From Planctomycetota bacterium (GTDB lineage Bacteria; Planctomycetota; Phycisphaerae; UBA1845), in assembly GCA_024275565.1 (NCBI GenBank), contig JAJRYY010000031.1, positions 1 to 48,461 of the forward strand: a stretch of DNA of 48,461 bases. The letters run 5' to 3'. The notes under the pieces are model-generated. The model was not told the DNA's origin, searched no databases, and worked only from the letters and a program-made list of their open reading frames with translations. The translations under genes and the position numbers were made by a program. This document shows positions 43,402-48,461 of the stretch, one piece after another; position 1 is the first letter of the stretch; each line of letters starts with the position of its first letter.

Positions 43402-45602
43402 TGTTGGTATTGCGAAACGGCATCTTGATGTTGGGTGTTCTTATGAGCGTCGTGCGAGCGGGTTCGCTGGAGACCCCGCATGCGCACCCCGTGCGAGAGA
43501 ACCCCGTGCGAGAGAACCCCGTGCGAGAGGCGCGCCCGACGATCGAAGCCGAGGTGCTTGCCAACGTCCTCGGCCAGGTGATGGGCAGTGAAACGGTTGC
43601 ATCGCTCGATTTACCGGATGCGTTCTTGTATCGCGTGGTCGACCGTGTCATCCGTGACTCCTATCGTCAGAATCGCCATATCGTATTGTTCGATCGGACG
43701 AATGCTCCGCGGAATCGGACGTCTGGGCATGCTGCGGATGTGGAGGAAGGCGTCAGGCCGACACTTCGTGGATTCCGTCATCCGTCAAATGTCATCGACG
43801 CACCGGTCGATCCGAATCAGCATCGTGCGTACATCGTGATCAATCAAAGCTTAGCGCGTGATGGATTGTTGGCAACTCTGGTACTGGCGATCGATGCGGC
43901 GGGTGCTGACATTTTCCCCAGCGATCGCGACGCACAGATGGCCTGGCTGTACGCAGCAGGACTACCCGTCGATTTACTCGAGTCCTTCACGACCCAGGAC
44001 GGTCTGCGTGGGATGCAGATCGTGGAGGCAGTGAAGCGACGACTCATGGCGGGCGAATCGACTGATTCTGTTCGCGAAACGATGCAGCATGCTGCGTTCG
44101 CGTGGAAAAAAGAGCATCCGTTCCGGGTCGCACCGGAAAATGGAGACCGACCGCTCGGCGCGATGCGATTTCAACTGACGCGAGGGACCTATTGGAATGG
44201 TTCTGGTGCAGGCGGATGCCTCGACGTGGCACGGCAGATGGTCGGGCACAATCGAGGGCTGGACCTGCTGATCGGAATCCAGCGGCGACATTTACCAGCC
44301 ATGCAGAGACTTGCACGCATGTGGTCTCTTGACCTCGAATCGGATGCCACAACCGTGACATCACCGACAGCGCTCGCGCAATGGGCGCAGGACAACGGGA
44401 AGGCAGGTTGGATCACCGATGGTGAAAACGCTGCACAGCACACCGCTTTGGCAACGCTGACGCCCCGTTATGCCAGTCGTCGCGAAGACGGTTCGATGTA
44501 CATTGCAACCGAATCAGCCGTCATGGATCGCTTCGCAGAAGCAGGCCACACGGTGACGCGATCCCGCCTCCTTTTTCAGGGTGGAAATATGCTGGCGATC
44601 ACCGATCCGAAAACCGGGCGGCGCATGCTTCTGATTGGAGAGGCTGAGGTCTATCGCAACACAGCCCTCGGTTTGACGCAGGATCAGGCGGTGGATGCGA
44701 TTGCGTCCGAGTTCGATGTCGACGAAGTCCTGGTACTACCGGCAGCCTCCTTCCACCTCGATTATGCAATGACCGTTCGGACCATCGACGGCAAGCTTGT
44801 GGCGTTCGTGAACGATGAAATCGCCGCGGCCAAAATGATAGTGGCCACTGCCGCAAAACCGCTGCTCGATATGGGCGTCATCGATACAAATCAATACAAC
44901 CATGTCGTCGAATGGTTGAAGACGGGGCATGTCGGTGAGGCAATCGACCTGTTGGATGGCGAGCTCGCAAGCAGGTTTTCCAGTGAGCGGAGAATCTCTG
45001 AGGCTGCGACCCATGCTTTCTCGGCAACGCCAACCGATTCCGGCGTTGGCAACATCCAGTTATTCTTCGTCGCCATGGACGTTCTCCGGGCAGATACAAT
45101 CCGGACAGATTCAGCGCGGGCAGATTCAGAACAGTCCAATACAACGCGGGAAACGCGCAAGGACGATCGATTTACAGCGGCATACCTTCGTGCGATGCAC
45201 CGGTCGCGGGTCGATACGACAGCCCTGCACAACCGGCTCATGTCCGCCGGTTTCACGATCGTTCGCATCCCGAGCATGTCGCAGGGCGATCGCGGTATGA
45301 ACTATCTGAATGGTATCCATGACGCACAACGATATTTCATGCCCGCACGTGGCGGTTTGTTCGGAGATCTCGATGTCGAGGCCCGCGACGCATTCCAGAA
45401 GGCGTGTGGAACAAATGTCAGCATCCTCCCCATATTGTCCGCTGAAAGCCAACGACGCGGAGGAGCGATCCACTGCTCCGTCTCCGCTTTTCCAAGGTAC
45501 ACAACCACCACAAAAGGTGGTGATCCCAAGAGTCAGTTACGTCAAAAATTAACACAGGCCGTCACGGGTTGGCAGCCTACAACATCAGGTCAGGAGCATT
45601 GA
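43398..45602 (+). CDS. Secreted pentein-fold (arginine/agmatine deiminase-like) enzyme
   Basis: A 734-residue exported protein. The signal peptide (to about residue 22, VVRAG) leads to an in-frame PVREN repeat. The C-terminal half has the guanidino-modifying (pentein) signature: FQGGN (395-397), FHLDYAM (His453, Asp455) and GGAIHCSVS (Cys693 as nucleophile). This pattern fits agmatine deiminase and bacterial peptidyl-arginine deiminase types, which turn arginine or agmatine groups into citrulline-like products. Secretion would favour a protein or extracellular substrate. A second degenerate repeat (564-580) lies in a loop before the catalytic Cys. It overlaps the polyferredoxin gene by 4 bases and ends 2 bases before the dockerin gene. 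Confidence 0.82.
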   Translation: MMLVLRNGILMLGVLMSVVRAGSLETPHAHPVRENPVRENPVREARPTIEAEVLANVLGQVMGSETVASLDLPDAFLYRVVDRVIRDSYRQNRHIVLFDRTNAPRNRTSGHAADVEEGVRPTLRGFRHPSNVIDAPVDPNQHRAYIVINQSLARDGLLATLVLAIDAAGADIFPSDRDAQMAWLYAAGLPVDLLESFTTQDGLRGMQIVEAVKRRLMAGESTDSVRETMQHAAFAWKKEHPFRVAPENGDRPLGAMRFQLTRGTYWNGSGAGGCLDVARQMVGHNRGLDLLIGIQRRHLPAMQRLARMWSLDLESDATTVTSPTALAQWAQDNGKAGWITDGENAAQHTALATLTPRYASRREDGSMYIATESAVMDRFAEAGHTVTRSRLLFQGGNMLAITDPKTGRRMLLIGEAEVYRNTALGLTQDQAVDAIASEFDVDEVLVLPAASFHLDYAMTVRTIDGKLVAFVNDEIAAAKMIVATAAKPLLDMGVIDTNQYNHVVEWLKTGHVGEAIDLLDGELASRFSSERRISEAATHAFSATPTDSGVGNIQLFFVAMDVLRADTIRTDSARADSEQSNTTRETRKDDRFTAAYLRAMHRSRVDTTALHNRLMSAGFTIVRIPSMSQGDRGMNYLNGIHDAQRYFMPARGGLFGDLDVEARDAFQKACGTNVSILPILSAESQRRGGAIHCSVSAFPRYTTTTKGGDPKSQLRQKLTQAVTGWQPTTSGQEH
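43487..43531 (+). repeat. Three 15-bp tandem units near the pentein N-terminus
   Basis: CCCCGTGCGAGAGAA twice perfectly and a third with two changes, in frame, encoding PVREN just after the signal peptide. Confidence 0.93.
45089..45133 (+). repeat. Three degenerate 15-bp units in the pentein gene
   Basis: Units of GGGCAGATTCAGAAC type with several changes, in frame, encoding the RADTI/RTDSA/RADSE loop. Confidence 0.8.
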
Positions 45603-45604
45603 AT

Positions 45605-47956
45605 ATGTACAGGTGTATTCTTTCAACATTTATGGTCATGGCGTGCGCCACTGCCGCGTTCGCTGAAACACAGACAGGCGAGACGTCAGACAACGTCTAC
45701 GTCACCTACCGCACGGTTGAGCAGGGGAACATCGATTTCGTGTTCGACCAGACCGCGTTCTCAGGTCAGGGCTGGGGTATCATCAAAGATACCATCTCCA
45801 TGCCCATGAACCTGGACTCGGAAAACATGATCGAGGTCGTAACACACAACGGAAATCTGCTCAGGCTGAATGGTACACCACGCGCCATCGGTGTGATCGA
45901 GCTGCAGGGACCGGAAAATGTCACGAAGAATGTGGCAGGGTTCACCCTGGACTTCTCCGGTCACAACGACGTGACGTTCGTCGATGGGACGCATCCGATC
46001 TTCGAAATCATCGGTGATACACTCGTCATCGAGATCACACCGACCGAACTCACCATCACGGGCGACATCCGTTTCCACGACGCAGCCGCTGACATGGACA
46101 TCGACACAAGCGTTGGAACAATCGGTTACTTCCAGCTTACCGCAACGACCGACGTCACAGACGTGGACGCCGCAATCTCACCAGAGCGTCTTCCCAACAA
46201 TTCTGGCGATCCAGGCGTCCTCGAACTGCCCGGTGCAGATGTCATCGTCGGTTCGCTCCCGAGCATCTGGCATTGGACCAGCGGAGGAGCAGTAAACGGT
46301 ATGCGGGCATACTCGGTCGCAACAACATCCTGCAACATCGGAACCCAGCCACTGGACTGGTTCGTAGGACCGAACGTCCGCCATCCCGTCATCGGCCAGA
46401 ACATGTACCGCCTCAAAGATGGTCGTTTTCAGCAGATCGGGCAAAGCTGGCTGAAGCATGGATTCTGTGCACTTCAGCAGAACATCTGCAGCCCCCCGAA
46501 TTGCAGCCCTGTTTGCGGTGGTTGCTGCGCACAGTTGGGCGTCGGTTGCTCTGACCCATACAGCGCAAATCGCAACGGACAGTTCAGCAATTTGGGTCCC
46601 AAGTCCGAAATCAACGCCCACCTGGGGACAAATCTCGGAAACCACGCCTTCGCAGCAGGTCACCCGACCTTGCGTGGACGCATCATTGTCCCGCAGGACG
46701 AACTTGATCCAGCCCAGAACCCAGGCGCAGTCTACTTCGTCGAAGGGCATTACATCGCACAGGATGACGCTCAGTTCGGCGACCTCTCAAACGACAACAA
46801 CAATGCCTCATACCGAAAGGTCAACATTAACCCGACCTCATACTTCATCACAGGGTCAGGAGCGACAATCCGCGAAAGATCGGCAATCCATGCATGGAAG
46901 GCAGAGGATCCAAACGTCGAAATCACGGAGTTCGACATCCCCGGTGAAGGACACTTGCTCCTCGCTTGTCGCGTGACAGACAATGGCGATGGAACCTGGC
47001 GGTACGAGTATGCAATGCAGAACCTCAACTCCGATCGCTCAGCGCGGGCGTTCTCCATCCCAATCTCCCCGGCAAGCATCATCACAAACCAGGGCTTCAG
47101 CGATGTGGACTACCACAGCGGCGAACCCTATGACCTCACCGACTGGGTCGGGACCGAAGGTGGCGGAAGCGTCACATGGGAAACCGAAACCTTCGCAGCA
47201 AATCCCAATGCAAACGCACTTCGCTGGTCAACCATGTACAACTTCTGGTTCACCGCAAACTCTGCACCAGTATCAGGGCAGGCGGAAATCGGCGTCTACA
47301 AAACCGGTGGACCCATGTCCGTGTCCGCAGCAGCGTTCGTACCATCAGAACCACTCTGCCCGGCACCTGAACTCCTGGACGGCGAAGCCGGTACATCGTT
47401 CGCAGACCGTGCATTTGATGGATTCATCGATGCACGCATGGAGAGCGATAACGGTAAATCCGCCAACCTCGGCATGACCAGTTTCACAGTCCACTTCAAT
47501 ACACCCATGGAAAATAATGACGGCTCATCATTGTCAGCCGCATCATTCACCGTGACCGACTCATCCGGTGCATCGCCGAACGTTGCATCAATTTCGACCG
47601 AGGACAGCCGCATCGTCACAGTCAATCTCTCGGAAGGAATACATGTCGGCGAGTGGACAACCCTGGCAATCTCCGCACGAAGTCGGTGTGCCCAGGATGC
47701 ACTCAGCACACAGATCCAGGTCGGATTCCTGCCCGCCGACGTCGACAACAGCGGCGCCTCACAACCACTCGACCTGCTTCGCATGAGGCAGGCACTGAAT
47801 GGTGTTGTGGCAAGTCCGGACGAAGGTGTGCTCGCAGACTACTACGACATCGACCGCAACGGAACGATTCAGGCACTCGACCTGCTTCGCTGGCGTCAGC
47901 TCTGGTTCGGCCAGGCAAACGCCACACAGGCATGGGAAGGTGCGGCACTTCCGTAG
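45605..47956 (+). CDS. Secreted protein with C-terminal dockerin domain
   Basis: A 783-residue exported protein. ATG 45605 is preferred because AGGAG lies 8 bases upstream and a signal peptide (MYRCILSTFMVMACATAAFA) starts there. It lies 2 bases after the pentein stop. The N-terminal half is beta-rich. A cysteine cluster (CNSC-like segment CSPPNCSPVCGGCC, about 295-315) is followed by a long beta-sandwich. The C-terminus is a dockerin pair: DVDNSGASQPLDLLRMRQ and DIDRNGTIQALDLLRWRQ, two calcium loops with following helices. It is probably a cell-surface or matrix component exported with the deiminase. No catalytic site is recognised. Confidence 0.85.
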   Translation: MYRCILSTFMVMACATAAFAETQTGETSDNVYVTYRTVEQGNIDFVFDQTAFSGQGWGIIKDTISMPMNLDSENMIEVVTHNGNLLRLNGTPRAIGVIELQGPENVTKNVAGFTLDFSGHNDVTFVDGTHPIFEIIGDTLVIEITPTELTITGDIRFHDAAADMDIDTSVGTIGYFQLTATTDVTDVDAAISPERLPNNSGDPGVLELPGADVIVGSLPSIWHWTSGGAVNGMRAYSVATTSCNIGTQPLDWFVGPNVRHPVIGQNMYRLKDGRFQQIGQSWLKHGFCALQQNICSPPNCSPVCGGCCAQLGVGCSDPYSANRNGQFSNLGPKSEINAHLGTNLGNHAFAAGHPTLRGRIIVPQDELDPAQNPGAVYFVEGHYIAQDDAQFGDLSNDNNNASYRKVNINPTSYFITGSGATIRERSAIHAWKAEDPNVEITEFDIPGEGHLLLACRVTDNGDGTWRYEYAMQNLNSDRSARAFSIPISPASIITNQGFSDVDYHSGEPYDLTDWVGTEGGGSVTWETETFAANPNANALRWSTMYNFWFTANSAPVSGQAEIGVYKTGGPMSVSAAAFVPSEPLCPAPELLDGEAGTSFADRAFDGFIDARMESDNGKSANLGMTSFTVHFNTPMENNDGSSLSAASFTVTDSSGASPNVASISTEDSRIVTVNLSEGIHVGEWTTLAISARSRCAQDALSTQIQVGFLPADVDNSGASQPLDLLRMRQALNGVVASPDEGVLADYYDIDRNGTIQALDLLRWRQLWFGQANATQAWEGAALP

Positions 47957-47997
47957 CAAGCGGCTCTTTGTCATCAAGGAACCATTGCAACGTATCG

Positions 47998-48038
47998 CGC
48001 CGCCCGGGACAGAAAGCTCATCCCGGGCGGCGTTTTTT
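47998..48038 (+). terminator. Rho-independent terminator of the polyferredoxin operon
   Basis: A perfect 12-bp GC-rich stem (CGCCGCCCGGGA/TCCCGGGCGGCG), an 11-base loop and a run of six T (48033-48038), 42 bases after the stop of the dockerin gene. Confidence 0.95.
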
Positions 48039-48122
48039 GGGGTCCCCAGTTGTCTGTTCTTGTCGGCAAAGCACTTTCAGACCACACGGACGCGCAGAAA
48101 ATGCCGAAAAAATATACAACGA

Positions 48123-48229
48123 AAAACACCGGCCATTCACCTAAAATCGACATTTTGCCCGTGGCCAAACAAATTCCGTAAAAAAGGCAACTTTTCATTG
48201 GACAGGAGCAGGCCATGGTGTACACTGTA
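48123..48229 (+). promoter_or_regulatory. Conserved promoter-like block, copy B
   Basis: Shares GGCCAT (48131), AAAATCGACAT (48143), GTGGCCAAACAAATT (48161) and TTTTCATTGGA (48192) with copy A at 29285-29391, at identical spacing up to the -35 box. TTGGAC (48198-48203), a 17-base spacer and TACACT (48221-48226) look like the -35 and -10. The 13-bp inverted repeat of copy A is not kept here. Confidence 0.6.
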
Positions 48230-48329
48230 GAATGACTGCGGGGGCAATATCATCTCGCAGAAAAGGGGCGTCGGAAAAGGAGCATTGACGGGGCAATACA
48301 GCCATCTCGACAAGGATATGCACCCGTAG

Positions 48330-48347
48330 GGCAGGCTATTGCCTGCC
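48330..48347. repeat. GTAGGG-type palindrome
   Basis: A perfect 7-bp stem GGCAGGC/GCCTGCC with a 4-base loop, preceded by GTA at 48326. Same kind as the palindromes at 12244 and 28854. Confidence 0.75.
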
Positions 48348-48461
48348 GCAAATCTACGCCGTGGCTTTTCACACGCAAAGGAAGGCTGACATAACACACA
48401 GGGTATCAGGGCACAACATGCGGGGTTCCGGCTGACGACAAAATCAAACAGGTAGCATCAA

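Larger units (their letters stand above)
47957..48461. other. Terminator, promoter-like block and palindrome; no gene seen
   Basis: After the dockerin gene come a strong intrinsic terminator (47998-48038), a second copy of the EpsI-upstream promoter block (48123-48229) and a GTAGGGCAGGC palindrome (48330-48347). The gene controlled by the second block must lie beyond the window edge or be very short; I see no convincing start. Confidence 0.6.

Noticed and set aside
48137-48397. An 86-codon minus-strand frame at the window end
   Set aside because: It runs through the conserved promoter-like block and a palindrome; not a plausible protein.

Overview
The window looks like a chromosomal segment of a planctomycete-type bacterium, most likely Phycisphaerae or a relative. 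This is an inference from gene content: an EpsI/exosortase pair with an IPTL-CTERM substrate, dockerin and cohesin-like secreted proteins, FG-GAP/VCBS lipoproteins, a NapH-like polyferredoxin fused to TPRs, and a deiminase-fold secreted enzyme. I see no phage, plasmid, transposase or CRISPR signature.

Layout: (1) 1-3.9 kb holds three exported proteins of unknown role, the last with cohesin-like, HYR-like and dockerin modules. (2) 4.2-21.8 kb is one long co-directional cluster. It runs GT2, GT4, asparagine-synthase-type amidotransferase, methyltransferase, GlpD-like flavoprotein, NAD-dependent epimerase, second amidotransferase, LbH acyltransferase, 2-oxoacid dehydrogenase E1 (alpha-beta fusion, apparent frameshift), E2 with a C-terminal zinc ribbon, ACP-PPTase-membrane-anchor fusion, YbhN-like flippase, and a membrane alpha/beta hydrolase. 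Many genes overlap or nearly touch, so it reads as an operon making an acylated or amidated glycan or glycolipid. E1 and E2 without E3, beside a self-priming membrane-tethered ACP, is the most unusual combination here. (3) 21.9-25.6 kb (minus strand) holds nadA, a DAO-type flavoprotein, a Fur-family regulator and an alpha/beta hydrolase. (4) 25.7-28.7 kb holds cstA, a small protein and an EboB-like TatD hydrolase. (5) 28.7-31.9 kb has a repeat-rich gap, a conserved promoter-like block, EpsI (apparently starting at AUU), exosortase and a zinc-ribbon membrane protein. (6) 32-36.4 kb (minus) holds a lipoprotein hydrolase and two paralogous FG-GAP lipoproteins. (7) 37-40.9 kb holds an RF-1-like GGQ protein, a MoaB-like protein, an IPTL-CTERM VCBS protein and a CAU tRNA. 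(8) 41.2-48 kb is a three-gene operon (polyferredoxin-TPR, secreted pentein-fold deiminase, dockerin protein) with a recognisable promoter and a strong terminator. The final 450 bp carry a second copy of the promoter-like block seen before EpsI.

Two DNA-level themes run through the window. The first is many short tandem duplications (about 15-26 bp units, 2-5 copies), each with its own unit sequence, at gene ends, in spacers and in frame within linkers. The second is a family of short intergenic palindromes beginning GTAGGG or carrying paired GGTGCGTC/GACGCACC or CCCACCTCC/GGAGGTGGG arms. All function calls rest on motif recognition by eye; no database search was run.
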